Of a DNA stretch of 64,000 nucleotides, positions 24,245 through 32,809 are shown in pieces. The stretch comes from SB11 sp943370295 (GTDB lineage: Bacteria; Bacteroidota; Bacteroidia; UBA8524): the NCBI GenBank assembly GCA_943370295.1, contig CALRQL020000008.1, forward strand, positions 80,552 through 144,551. The letters are read 5' to 3'. The translations under genes were made by a program, and so were the position numbers. The notes beneath the pieces were generated by a model. It searched no databases and had not been told where the DNA came from. It worked only from the letters and a program-made list of their open reading frames with translations. How positions within the stretch are numbered: the stretch's first letter is position 1; the number at the start of each line of letters is the position of its first letter.

Positions 24245-25150
24245 TCACATATTAAACCGTATTCCCAAGCCGGTGCCGGTGTATTGTTGGGTAAAATCAA
24301 GTCCCCGCCCGTTAAATGTGCCCCATTTAATAAAAAAGTTAAAGCTGCGGGCATTGTCCTTGGGACGTAACCACAAACCCGCTTCACACATCAGGTATTT
24401 AAAGGGTTCTTTGTTTCTATTACTTTTATACAGGCTGTTTTTACCTACAAAATTGTTATAAATAGCTTCATAAAACCCTTGTGCGTAAACCCAAACCCCG
24501 TCCTCTTCAGCAACCCTAAAACGTATGCCGCACTCAAGCGCAAAAGCCCATGTTTGCTGACGGACGGCATTGTACAGCAATGGCTCGGTAAAGTAGCGCA
24601 ACTGCGCACGGTTATAAAAAATCAAACCCTCGTTTAGCGTAGTATATTCATCACGAGCCTCCAATCCGTAATATTCAAACGACCGTGCCGAACCGTTATC
24701 AAATGCAGTATCGGGTTGTTTGAGGCAATACGCAGAAAAGGATTCAAAATCAGTAGCATGCTGGCTTTCGTGGTGGGCACTAATACCTAACCGAAGACTA
24801 TGACGGGTGCTTTTAAGCATAGGTAGGAAATACACATCGAGGCCGAAATTACCCCGCCACAACTGCCACGACATAAACTGTTGCTGTGCCACATCGTGAA
24901 GCTCTATATACCCCGAAGTGGCTGCACAGGCATCACCCCAGGGCGTTTTATAGCTAACTAAAGGCACGTTGCCGCCCAGCATATTGTACCAGCGACTGTC
25001 AAAAAGGCTCATGCGAAGGGTGGGAAAATCAGGACTGATACTAAAATCAGCCTTTGAGGGTACGGGCAGTAATTGCATGCGCGCAGTGTCTTTTTGTGCA
25101 GCAGCAGCTATTGCCCCCAGCAATGCTGCAGTTAGTAAAATTGGTTTCAT
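24245..25150 (-). CDS. hypothetical exported protein, probable outer-membrane barrel
   Basis: A 301-residue protein with a signal peptide (cut after AIAAAAQ). It has no motif I can name. Alternating short amphipathic strands, many aromatic residues at strand ends and a terminal phenylalanine-type strand (YTGTGLGIRFNM) suggest a beta-barrel. A middle segment RLGISAHHESQHATDF with adjacent histidines is reminiscent of DUF1207-type barrels but this is weak. It ends 8 bp from module C of locus 4, and is separated by 200 bp from its upstream neighbour. Confidence 0.6.
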   Translation of the reverse strand: MKPILLTAALLGAIAAAAQKDTARMQLLPVPSKADFSISPDFPTLRMSLFDSRWYNMLGGNVPLVSYKTPWGDACAATSGYIELHDVAQQQFMSWQLWRGNFGLDVYFLPMLKSTRHSLRLGISAHHESQHATDFESFSAYCLKQPDTAFDNGSARSFEYYGLEARDEYTTLNEGLIFYNRAQLRYFTEPLLYNAVRQQTWAFALECGIRFRVAEEDGVWVYAQGFYEAIYNNFVGKNSLYKSNRNKEPFKYLMCEAGLWLRPKDNARSFNFFIKWGTFNGRGLDFTQQYTGTGLGIRFNM

Positions 25151-25352
25151 AGCGTTGGTTTATAACACTATACAAACCAAATAAGTGTAACCCCTAATAA
25201 TTTTTGTTACAGTTAAAATTATTCGGATTACTGCTTCCCTTGTTCGTTATTACTTTGGGAGGTTAGTTAACTAAACAAACTCCGACTTTCCATATTGAAT
25301 AAATACGCTCTTACCGACTTAGGAAGAAACACACACACTTTGACAAACTGCT

Positions 25353-25796
25353 TTACGATGCCCTATACGCATCTAACAATATCTCTTTTAGCGGATTACC
25401 GCCATCAATAAACAAACGTCCTTGGGGAACAAGGGCATTAATGATTTTTTGTAACGCCTGTTTTTCAATTTCGGGGTGTCTCCCGTCCAGCGCGCCTACT
25501 CTTACAGCAACGGCAACATCAAACGGCTTTTCACTGCTGTCAAGTTCAAACGATTCGATGGCCGCTTGTTTGAAATGCAACTTCCCTGTTTTCATTTCTT
25601 CTGTTGAGCTTGAAACAGCCTGCTCAATGGCCTTTGCTGAACGATCAATCCCAAGCACATAACCGTTTTTTATCCGTTTGGATAATTCACGCGCCATTGC
25701 TCCGGGGCCGCAGCCAATTTCCAATATTCTAATTCCTTCTTTCAATGGCAAAGTATCTACAGCTTCTGCAAGTCGTTTCGATAACTTATTGCTCAT
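25353..25796 (-). CDS. class I SAM-dependent methyltransferase
   Basis: A 147-residue small methyltransferase. The SAM-binding motif I ILEIGCGPGAMARELS is at about residues 24-39, followed by GIDRSAKAIEQA (acidic loop of motif II), FDVAVAVRVGALDG (motif IV) and LVPQGRLFIDGG. The protein lacks a substrate-recognition domain, so the target is not predictable. It follows the alpha/beta hydrolase gene by 17 bp on the minus strand and is probably co-transcribed with it. Confidence 0.85.
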   Translation of the reverse strand: MSNKLSKRLAEAVDTLPLKEGIRILEIGCGPGAMARELSKRIKNGYVLGIDRSAKAIEQAVSSSTEEMKTGKLHFKQAAIESFELDSSEKPFDVAVAVRVGALDGRHPEIEKQALQKIINALVPQGRLFIDGGNPLKEILLDAYRAS

Positions 25797-25813
25797 ACTG
25801 GTTCTACGTTAAA

Positions 25814-26596
25814 CTATTTTGTTAACGCACAAAAATCAACAAACTGTTTAAGGGTTGCTACACTTTTTAAAGGCTCTTCCAGTTGGCCCATGTGTCCGCT
25901 TTTTTCAAACAAGGTAAACTGGCAACGTTCAATCAAAGAGGCTTGGTAGCTGGATATCTCGGCAGGAATTAAAGCATCTTCGGCACCGGCAATCACCAAC
26001 ACGGGAATATTGGCATTTTGCAGCACATCCAGCCGTTCGCGGCGCAAGCGCATAGCTAACAAAGCGTTTATTATTCCTTGTGGGCTACACTCTTTAGCAA
26101 TGGCAAGGCTTTGCATCAGCAATTCATCGTGTGGTTGACTTTTAGCAAACAACCCCGGAATTAGTACCTCCACAAAAGGCACCACCCCCTGATTAGTAAC
26201 AAAATCAGCTTGTTTCAGGCGGTTTTGTTTCTTCTCGTCGGTATCAGCATATGCGGTTGAGTGAAACAAGCCAAAACCGCTTAGTAACTCTGGATGACGT
26301 TCGGTCAGTGCAAGTGTCACATAACCGCCCAATGAGTGGCCGATAACAATACTTTTTTCAAGCCCTTCAGCACGTAATGTATGGGCAAGGCGGTCAGCCA
26401 TGTCCTCAATGGTTTCAGGGTTTGCGTTTTCTGCCAAGGGTGTTTGTCCAAAGCCCGGTAAATCCACACAAACCACTTCGCAAAAAGTGGCTAATTGCGG
26501 GGCAATGGCTTCCCAAATACGGGTATCTTCGCAAAAACCGTGAACTAACACCAACGGTTGTCCGCTTCCCCTGCGGGTACTGAAAATTTTTTCCAT
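25814..26596 (-). CDS. alpha/beta hydrolase
   Basis: A 260-residue alpha/beta-hydrolase from ATG 26596 (a second in-frame start two codons upstream is less likely). Seen: oxyanion segment LVHGFCEDTRIWEAI, VDLPGFGQT, nucleophile elbow GHSLGGYVTLAL, VIAGAEDALIP carrying the acidic residue, and FEKSGHMGQLEEP with the catalytic histidine. It resembles esterases or C-C hydrolases of the BioH/MenH type; no substrate is indicated. It forms a minus-strand pair with the methyltransferase. Confidence 0.87.
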   Translation of the reverse strand: MEKIFSTRRGSGQPLVLVHGFCEDTRIWEAIAPQLATFCEVVCVDLPGFGQTPLAENANPETIEDMADRLAHTLRAEGLEKSIVIGHSLGGYVTLALTERHPELLSGFGLFHSTAYADTDEKKQNRLKQADFVTNQGVVPFVEVLIPGLFAKSQPHDELLMQSLAIAKECSPQGIINALLAMRLRRERLDVLQNANIPVLVIAGAEDALIPAEISSYQASLIERCQFTLFEKSGHMGQLEEPLKSVATLKQFVDFCALTK

Positions 26597-26727
26597 GCAC
26601 AAGTTTACGGGTTTTTACGGTTTCAGCTTTTGTAAAACAGTAACTATTGATTCTTATTTAGTAGGCCATGTAAGCTACAGGGCTATTGTTTTTATGATGA
26701 TTTTTTTGTATATTAAAAGAGTAGAAT

Positions 26728-27375
26728 ATGACGATGAATTTAATTACAGAAAACTATCCTGCCTATCAAAACAACATTCCGCAAACCGGGCAGCACATCT
26801 TGGCCCAACAAACCAACAACATGGTGGTGGTTTATCAGGCATTTAATCCCCTTATTGCAAACTATTCTATACAAAATCAACAGTTTGGCGGAGGGGCATA
26901 TAGCCTTAACCGTATGAGCTGGATTAAACCCAATTTTTTATGGATGATGTATCGTTGCGGCTGGGCGCAAAAAGAAAACCAGCAATACGTTCTGGCTATT
27001 TGGATTAAGCAAACCGACTTTGACTACATTCTTTCAAAGGCAGCATATTCCTCATACAAACAAGGGATATATACAAGTCATGAAGAATGGAAACAGCACC
27101 TTGCAACAACTGAAGTGCGCTTGCAATGGGATCCTGACCATGACCCTTACGGAAAGTCACTGGAACGCCGAGCTATACAGTTGGGCATGAAGGGAACAAT
27201 ATTAAAGGCTTTTTGTACCGAGATGATTGTGAAGATTGAAGACATTACCCCTTTTGTGAAAGAACAATATGGGTTTGTTGCTAACCGCGATGCGGAAAAA
27301 TTAACCGTGGCTTACGAAAGAGTGTACGTGTCCAATGATGAAAAGCTGACAAGTTTTTTAGGGTTGGACAGATAG
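26728..27375 (+). CDS. DUF4291 domain-containing protein
   Basis: A 215-residue protein matching DUF4291 over its whole length: VVVYQAFNPLIANYSI, QQFGGGAYSLNRMSWIKP, NFLWMMYRCGWAQKENQ, VLAIWI, VRLQWDPDHDP and GKSLERRAIQLGM. The function is unknown; the family occurs sporadically in bacteria and fungi. It has no partner gene, and module D of locus 5 starts directly at its stop codon (27373-27375). Confidence 0.88.
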   Translation: MTMNLITENYPAYQNNIPQTGQHILAQQTNNMVVVYQAFNPLIANYSIQNQQFGGGAYSLNRMSWIKPNFLWMMYRCGWAQKENQQYVLAIWIKQTDFDYILSKAAYSSYKQGIYTSHEEWKQHLATTEVRLQWDPDHDPYGKSLERRAIQLGMKGTILKAFCTEMIVKIEDITPFVKEQYGFVANRDAEKLTVAYERVYVSNDEKLTSFLGLDR

Positions 27376-27564
27376 TACCCTTCCTTACTATTTGTTTTGC
27401 AGGCAGCATTTAACTTTTCCTTCCCCTTGAGGGGAAGGCGACTTTGGGAACGTCGAACTTAGGATATTTCGGGTAGGGGTTTTTTCTCGGCAGGTATACA
27501 GACCTGTCGCTATAGATAGAGTGCCCAACTTTCTATCAATAGCATCTGGATTTATTCCCGATGG
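27376..27564. repeat. locus 5: composite element in D-A order
   Basis: Module D (27376-27485, with GGGGAAGGCGAC and the right end GGGTAGGGGTTTT) directly precedes module A (27486-27564). It begins at the base after the DUF4291 stop. Module C is missing. The rest of the 410-bp gap to 27785 holds no gene; an ATGCCC / GGGCAT stem at about 27704-27735 is the only other structure seen. Confidence 0.87.
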
Positions 27565-27785
27565 TTTAATCAAAGCTACCTCAACCGCTCCTTTTCCTAT
27601 GCGTAATGCATAGAAAGAAGGGACACTAACCTAAAGAGTACTTTGAACGTGTGGCTATTTCTAACGAATCAATCCCGTTGAGGTAATGCAAAAAATTTTA
27701 TCTTTATGCCCACCCAATGCGGTTGCGGCGGGCATCATGATCATTGATTTATTTATGATTTTTGACTTGTTGATTTGGAGATTTT

Positions 27786-28616
27786 ATGTTGACTGTAAAA
27801 GAGGCTTTTGAAGATTATAAAAATGTAGTTTTTGATACAACTACTATTGGCTTAAGTTTTTGGAGCCGCTTTTTAGACTATTCTATTGAATTATATTTTG
27901 ATAAACACCCTGAAAAGAAGAATGGTTGGTTAAGAAAAAGTGTTTTTTCTGTATTTGATATTAATCCAAATATTAGGAATGGGTACTCAAAACAACACGA
28001 TATTATACATGAGATTTTAGCTAATGAATTAGGAAATCACAAAGTAGAATTATTCGAATGGATGATGAATTTATCGCTATTAAAAATCTATAATGCATTA
28101 GAGATATTGTTGTTACGGTCAATACAGCTCAAATATTTCCCTGCCTTGAAAGACCCGTTATTGGGCAGGAAAGAAATGAATGAGATTGGAAGAGAGATAA
28201 AAAATTATTTAAAAATTAAGTCAGTTAATGCAGATACGAATAATAATAGGTATCTTATAAAATATATTGAACTTAATTCAAATGATTTTATTAATTTTAT
28301 CAAGTTTCCTGTAAGAATCGACAAAAAAACAAACTGGGAAGATTTTTTTGAAATGGTATCGATTCTTAGAAATGTCGTTGCGCACAACAATATGCTTGTT
28401 ACAAATAATACTTTAAATGAGATAAAATCTTGCGGTAAAGATATTTTCGAACAATATTTTGATTTGAGAAAGACAGTTTCTGGCTCGATTATTTTGTCAC
28501 CTAAGCAAGATTTGGGTACTTTTTCAAACTTTATTAATTTGTTTAATGAGTTTGGGTTAAATGCGGTAAAATTCATTTTTGAAGAAAATGACCTTCAATT
28601 TTTGGGTCTTGATTAA
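27786..28616 (+). CDS. HEPN-like hypothetical protein, AT-rich
   Basis: A 276-residue alpha-helical, Leu/Ile/Asn-rich protein without signal peptide. Near residue 193 the segment SILRNVVAHNN contains R195-x4-H200, the RX4-6H signature of HEPN domains (ribonucleases of toxin, abortive-infection and RNA-defence systems). The preceding helices (KIYNALEILLLRSIQLKYF) fit a HEPN bundle. The gene is visibly richer in A+T and in Asn/Lys codons than neighbours, which suggests transfer. No nucleotidyltransferase partner is next to it. The HEPN call rests on one motif and is tentative. Confidence 0.6.
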   Translation: MLTVKEAFEDYKNVVFDTTTIGLSFWSRFLDYSIELYFDKHPEKKNGWLRKSVFSVFDINPNIRNGYSKQHDIIHEILANELGNHKVELFEWMMNLSLLKIYNALEILLLRSIQLKYFPALKDPLLGRKEMNEIGREIKNYLKIKSVNADTNNNRYLIKYIELNSNDFINFIKFPVRIDKKTNWEDFFEMVSILRNVVAHNNMLVTNNTLNEIKSCGKDIFEQYFDLRKTVSGSIILSPKQDLGTFSNFINLFNEFGLNAVKFIFEENDLQFLGLD

Positions 28617-28743
28617 TGTACCAAACGGATTGCTTCGTTGACCTAAGAAGGCCTCCTCTCAATGAACGAACGCCGAGCAGGCTTAACAATAACCTATAAA
28701 CTCCCCACAATTGCCGTAAAACCAAGTCTTTAGTAACAAGCAG

Positions 28744-28774
28744 TTGAACATTACCCCATTTTGCGCTATTTTTG
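28744..28774 (+). promoter_or_regulatory. promoter of serS
   Basis: TTG at 28744-28746, 20-bp spacer, TATTTTTG at 28767-28774; the ATG is 17 bp downstream. Both boxes and the spacing fit the Bacteroidota consensus. Confidence 0.6.
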
Positions 28775-28791
28775 AGGGCATATAGATTTTT

Positions 28792-30063
28792 ATGTTACAG
28801 CTTAGCTATTTACGAGAGAACACAAACGAAGCCATAGAAAGGCTTAGTAAGAAAATTGCCAACGCAAAAGAAGGCGTAGAGGCTGTTTTGTTGGTTGACG
28901 ACAAACGCCGCGCAGCACAAAAAGAGCTTGACGATGTTTTGGCAGTCTCCAACAAATTGGCTAAGGAAATTGGCGACCTGTACAAAAGCGGTCAGCGTGA
29001 AAAGGCCGACGAGCTAAAACAACAAACCGTCGTGCAAAAGGAGAAAGAAAAAACCCTTTTGGGGCAGCTTGAGAAATTGGAAGCCGAGTTGAAAGATGCT
29101 TTGGTGATATTGCCCAACGCTCCCAGCCCGATGGTGCCTGTGGGTCGCACGCCCGAAGATAACGAGGTAGTAAAAACATGGGGAACGATGCCCGCTTTGC
29201 AAGATGGAGCGAAACCCCACTGGGAACTTACCACCCAATACGATTTGATTGATTTTGAAACCGGTGCTAAAATTACCGGTGCAGGCTTCCCTGTATACCG
29301 CGGCAAAGGAGCAAGGTTGCAACGTGCCCTTATTAACTTCTTTTTGGATGAAGGCTTAAAAGCCGGATATTTCGAAATTCAGCCACCGATTTTTATTAAC
29401 GAGGACAGCGGTTTCGGTACGGGTCAGTTACCCGATAAAGAAGGACAGATGTACCATATGCAGTTGGATAACTTGTACGCTATTCCAACGGCAGAAGTGC
29501 CCATTACCAACTTGTACCGTGATGTGATTGTGCGCGAGGATGAACTACCCATTAAAAACATGGGCTATACGCCTTGCTTCCGTCGCGAGGCAGGCAGTTA
29601 TGGCAAAGACGTTCGCGGCTTGAACCGTTTACACCAGTTTGACAAAGTGGAGATTGTGCAGGTAACCACTCCCGAAAAATCGTACGAAACGTTGGAGCAA
29701 ATGAGCGAATACGTTCAAAGCCTGTTGCAAAAGCTTGAGTTGCACTACCGCGTATTGCGCTTGTGCGGTGGTGATATGAGCTTTGCCAGTGCCCTTACGT
29801 ATGATATGGAGGTGTACAGTGCAGCCCAGCAACGTTGGTTAGAGGTGAGCTCGGTATCAAACTTTGAGACCTTCCAAGCCAACCGTTTGAAGTTGCGTTA
29901 TAAAAACAGCGAGGGTAAAAATATTATCGCTCATACACTAAACGGCAGTGCGCTGGCGTTACCCCGTATTGTAGCTGCATTACTCGAAAACAACCAAACC
30001 CCTGACGGAATTGTGTTGCCCAAAGTATTGCACCCCTACACGGGCTTTGAAATCATAAAATAA
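28792..30063 (+). CDS. serS: seryl-tRNA synthetase
   Basis: A 423-residue class II aminoacyl-tRNA synthetase. The N-terminal antiparallel coiled coil (residues about 30-100) reaches across to the tRNA long variable arm. Motif 2 is FRREAGSYGKDVRGLNRLHQ, motif 3 is NGSALALPRIVAALLE, and TAEVPITNLY provides serine binding. The length is normal. It charges tRNA-Ser, and also tRNA-Sec where present. It has its own promoter, and the Kazal-protein gene follows after 3 bp. Confidence 0.98.
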   Translation: MLQLSYLRENTNEAIERLSKKIANAKEGVEAVLLVDDKRRAAQKELDDVLAVSNKLAKEIGDLYKSGQREKADELKQQTVVQKEKEKTLLGQLEKLEAELKDALVILPNAPSPMVPVGRTPEDNEVVKTWGTMPALQDGAKPHWELTTQYDLIDFETGAKITGAGFPVYRGKGARLQRALINFFLDEGLKAGYFEIQPPIFINEDSGFGTGQLPDKEGQMYHMQLDNLYAIPTAEVPITNLYRDVIVREDELPIKNMGYTPCFRREAGSYGKDVRGLNRLHQFDKVEIVQVTTPEKSYETLEQMSEYVQSLLQKLELHYRVLRLCGGDMSFASALTYDMEVYSAAQQRWLEVSSVSNFETFQANRLKLRYKNSEGKNIIAHTLNGSALALPRIVAALLENNQTPDGIVLPKVLHPYTGFEIIK

Positions 30064-30066
30064 ACG

Positions 30067-30555
30067 TTGTTAAAACACATCATATATACACTGGTAGGCT
30101 CTGTGTGGGCTTTATCGGCGGCAGCACAAGGAAACGGCTGTTTCGATGATTTTGCTAAAAATCCTACCTACCAGTGTAATACTCCCTTTAACCCTGTTTG
30201 CGCTTGCGACGGCAAAACCTACTTTAACGAGTGTGATGCTATTAACCACGGGGGAATACAGAATTTTAGTTATACCACAGGGGTTTGCGGCGATTGGGAA
30301 ATGTTTATAGGCCAAGATGCCCCTAATAGGATGATTAAAGCCTCCTTTCAGTTTAAAAACAGCGGAGGCAGCCTCACCTTTATGATTGTGGATATATACG
30401 GCAACGTGGTGCAGCAGCAGTTTATCAATAGTGTAAACAGTTTTCCTATCCAGTTGGATATTAGCACCGTTTCTTTTACCCCGGGCATTTACATTGCGTA
30501 CGCCTTTGGCGGTAACTACCGCAAAACCATCAAATTTTCGGCAGGGAATTTTTAA
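30067..30555 (+). CDS. secreted Kazal-type protease-inhibitor-like protein
   Basis: A 162-residue secreted protein with signal peptide (cut after SAAAQ, residue 21). Residues 25-74 hold six cysteines (25, 37, 45, 47, 56, 74) around NPVCACDGKTYFNEC and GVC, the Kazal serine-protease-inhibitor pattern. The C-terminal half (FQFKNSGGSLTF, IQLDISTVSFTPGIYIAY, and final GGNYRKTIKFSAGNF) looks like a short immunoglobulin-like or T9SS-type A-like sandwich. The start is TTG at 30067, 3 bp after serS. The target protease, own or foreign, is unknown. Confidence 0.8.
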   Translation: MLKHIIYTLVGSVWALSAAAQGNGCFDDFAKNPTYQCNTPFNPVCACDGKTYFNECDAINHGGIQNFSYTTGVCGDWEMFIGQDAPNRMIKASFQFKNSGGSLTFMIVDIYGNVVQQQFINSVNSFPIQLDISTVSFTPGIYIAYAFGGNYRKTIKFSAGNF

Positions 30556-30578
30556 TTTCAGTATCTTCACATCTTAGT

Positions 30579-30782
30579 ATGAAAGAAATAATTTTTATTG
30601 TTGAGGAAAGTCCTGAAGGAGGATTTATGGCAAAAGGCTTAGGAGTTTCTATTTTTACAGAAGCCGATACTGCTGAAGAGTTGAAAGCAGCTGTTAAAGA
30701 TGCCGTACACTGCCATTTTGATGATAATGACCCAAAATTAATACGTTTGCATTACGTTAAGGACGAGGTTTTTGCTGCATGA
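30579..30782 (+). CDS. hicB: HicB-family antitoxin
   Basis: A 67-residue HicB-like antitoxin, with the degenerate RNase-H-like fold VEESPEGGFMAKGLGVSIF followed by DTAEELKAAVKDAVHCHF. The DNA-binding C-terminal domain seen in longer HicB proteins is missing, so autoregulation must depend on a partner or be absent. It precedes hicA, and its TGA stop overlaps the hicA ATG as ATGA (30779-30782), coupling translation. Antitoxin-first order is less common than toxin-first but known for HicBA. Confidence 0.87.
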   Translation: MKEIIFIVEESPEGGFMAKGLGVSIFTEADTAEELKAAVKDAVHCHFDDNDPKLIRLHYVKDEVFAA

Positions 30783-31021
30783 AACTGCCCCGCGATATTA
30801 CCGCGCAAGAGCTGATAAAAGCAATGAAAAAATTGGGTTACAAGGAAACCCGGCAAAGTGGAAGCCATATACGGTTAACTACTGTGACTAATGGAGAACA
30901 TCATATTACAGTGCCCAATCATAAACCGTTAAAAACCGGCACTCTTTCTGCAATTATCGCTGATGTTGCTTTGCATTTTAAGAAAACAAAAGAAGAAATC
31001 ATACTAGTGTTATTTGGTTAG
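30779..31021 (+). CDS. hicA: HicA-family mRNA interferase toxin
   Basis: An 80-residue dsRBD-like HicA toxin. The family pattern is ITAQELIKAMKKLGYKETRQ then SGSHIRLTT with the catalytic histidine, and HHITVPNHKPLKTGTLSAII. It cleaves mRNA and is neutralised by HicB, encoded immediately upstream with a 4-base overlap. This is the only complete toxin-antitoxin pair seen in the window. Confidence 0.9.
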   Translation: MKLPRDITAQELIKAMKKLGYKETRQSGSHIRLTTVTNGEHHITVPNHKPLKTGTLSAIIADVALHFKKTKEEIILVLFG

Positions 31022-31062
31022 CATAGTTTTTTAAACCGCTGAAAATTATCTTCGCAATTGCT

Positions 31063-31434
31063 ATGCAAATCACTAAAGACAATAAACTTCGTAAACTGGT
31101 ATTAGTGGGCGATAAGGTATTGATAAAGCCCAAAAACTTTAGCGATAAAACCAAAAGCGGTCTTTACCTGCCCCAAGGTGTGTATGAAAAAGACGAGGTG
31201 CAAACGGGTACCATTGTACAAATAGGCCCCGGATATCCCATTCCTAATTTTGAAGACGATAGCGAAAGCTGGAAACCCCAAAGCAAAATGAAATACTTGT
31301 CCCTGCAAGCACAAGATAACGATGTGGCAGTGTTTTTACGAAAAGGGGCTTATGAGGTAGAATACGAAGGCGAAAAGTATTTAATAGTTCCCCATCACGC
31401 AATTTTGATGCTGATTAGGGATGAGGAACTATAA
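31063..31434 (+). CDS. GroES-like co-chaperonin family protein
   Basis: A 123-residue Cpn10-fold protein. VLVGDKVLIKPKNFSDKTKSG then LYLPQGVYEKDEVQTGTIVQ covers the mobile-loop region and the beta-barrel entry; the end EYEGEKYLIVPHHAILMLI is the conserved C-terminal GroES strand. It is longer than GroES (about 95) because of an insertion around residues 65-95, and it has no groEL beside it. It is likely a paralogue of the true GroES, as Bacteroidota often have. A co-chaperonin role is probable but not shown. Confidence 0.82.
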   Translation: MQITKDNKLRKLVLVGDKVLIKPKNFSDKTKSGLYLPQGVYEKDEVQTGTIVQIGPGYPIPNFEDDSESWKPQSKMKYLSLQAQDNDVAVFLRKGAYEVEYEGEKYLIVPHHAILMLIRDEEL

Positions 31435-31443
31435 GTAGAGTCT

Positions 31444-32589
31444 TTATTTAACCTGCAACGCTTGTTCCAAGTCGGCAAGCAAGTCTTCAATATCTTCAAC
31501 CCCTACGCTAAGGCGCAAAAGACCATCGCTAACGCCTGCTTTTTCGCGTTCTTCTTTGGGAATGCTGGCGTGCGTCATGCTGGCAGGGTGACCGATTAAT
31601 GATTCAACACCACCCAACGATTCGGCCAATGAAAATACCTCAAACGATGAAGCCACACGGAAGGCCTCTTCTTTATCATCGCCTTTAAGGGTAAAGCTAA
31701 TCATACCGCCAAAATCGCGCATTTGTTTGCGGGCAATTTCATAGCCGGGGCTGTCCTCAAAACCGGGCCAATATACTTTGCCTACACGTGGGTGTTGGCG
31801 CAAGTAATGGGCAATGGTGCGGCCGTTGCTGCAATGGCGCTCCATACGTAAATGCAGGGTTTTTATACCGCGCAATACCAAAAAGCTGTCCATAGGGCCG
31901 GGAGTAGCTCCGCAGCTATTGTGTATAAAGGCCAGTTGCTCATACAAGCTGTCGCTGTTCATGCACAATGCACCCATTACCACATCGCTGTGGCCGCCCA
32001 AATATTTGGTAACGCTGTGCATTACAATATCAGCACCCAAATCCAAAGGATTTTGAAGGTAGGGAGACGCAAATGTGTTATCCACTGCCAGTGTAATGTT
32101 GTGTTGCTTGGTAATAGCAGCTATGGCAGCAATATCAATAATCTTACAAGTGGGGTTGGTAGGAGTTTCCATCCAAACCAGTTTGGTAGCGGGGCTAATG
32201 TGTTGTTTCAGATTATCTGCCACTGTTAAATCAACAAACTTAAAGCTGATGCCAAAGTGGGCAAACACTTTGGTAAACATACGGTAAGTGCCGCCGTACA
32301 AATCATCGGCGCAAATTACCTCATCGCCGGGGCGCATTAGCTTGGCTACTGCATCAATAGCACCCATACCGCTGCTAAAGCACAAGCCGTATTTAGCATT
32401 TTCCAAAGCGGCTATACAATCTTCCAACGCCTTGCGGGTTGGGTTTTTGCCGCGTGCGTAAGCATACCCCTTGTGGTTACCCGGGCTTTCTTGCACATAA
32501 GTACTGGTTTGGAAAATAGGAGTCATAATAGCTCCTGTGGTTGGGTCGGGCTCTTGTCCTGCGTGTATGGCTTTTGTTCCGAATTTCAT
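31444..32589 (-). CDS. cystathionine gamma-synthase/lyase (PLP-dependent transsulfuration enzyme)
   Basis: A 381-residue PLP enzyme of the Cys/Met metabolism family. YAYARGKNPTRKALE binds the phosphate, FSSGMGAID is the conserved glycine loop, and the PLP lysine is Lys195 in HSVTKYLGGHSDVVMGAL. The C-terminus carries LAESLGGVESLIGHPASMTH, the substrate-specificity segment. Distinguishing synthase (methionine synthesis) from lyase (cysteine synthesis) is not possible by eye. A -7 element TAGGTTTG lies 98 bp upstream on the minus strand (32687-32694). It converges with the GroES-like gene, 9 bp apart. Confidence 0.92.
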   Translation of the reverse strand: MKFGTKAIHAGQEPDPTTGAIMTPIFQTSTYVQESPGNHKGYAYARGKNPTRKALEDCIAALENAKYGLCFSSGMGAIDAVAKLMRPGDEVICADDLYGGTYRMFTKVFAHFGISFKFVDLTVADNLKQHISPATKLVWMETPTNPTCKIIDIAAIAAITKQHNITLAVDNTFASPYLQNPLDLGADIVMHSVTKYLGGHSDVVMGALCMNSDSLYEQLAFIHNSCGATPGPMDSFLVLRGIKTLHLRMERHCSNGRTIAHYLRQHPRVGKVYWPGFEDSPGYEIARKQMRDFGGMISFTLKGDDKEEAFRVASSFEVFSLAESLGGVESLIGHPASMTHASIPKEEREKAGVSDGLLRLSVGVEDIEDLLADLEQALQVK

Positions 32590-32809
32590 CTTCGTTGTCG
32601 GTTATTTGTTATCAGTTATTGGGATGGCAGTTGGCTCTTGTGATACTAATAGCCAAAGTCCAATTGTTAAAAGCATTTTGCTGCTGCAAACCTACGGGTT
32701 TTTGACAAGACTGTTTGACGGGAAACGGCGATAAATTTTTAGTCTGCAAAAAAATTTTACTTCTGCGTAGGGGTATTGTTTCATTCGATTGTCATTAATA
32801 CATAAAACA

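Noticed and set aside
6854..27573. Small ORFs in the repeat regions whose translations share PSGINPDAID and similar peptides
   Set aside because: The shared peptide is a translation of module A (CGGGATTTATTCCCGATG...), which occurs in several frames and orientations. There is no sign of protein-level conservation.
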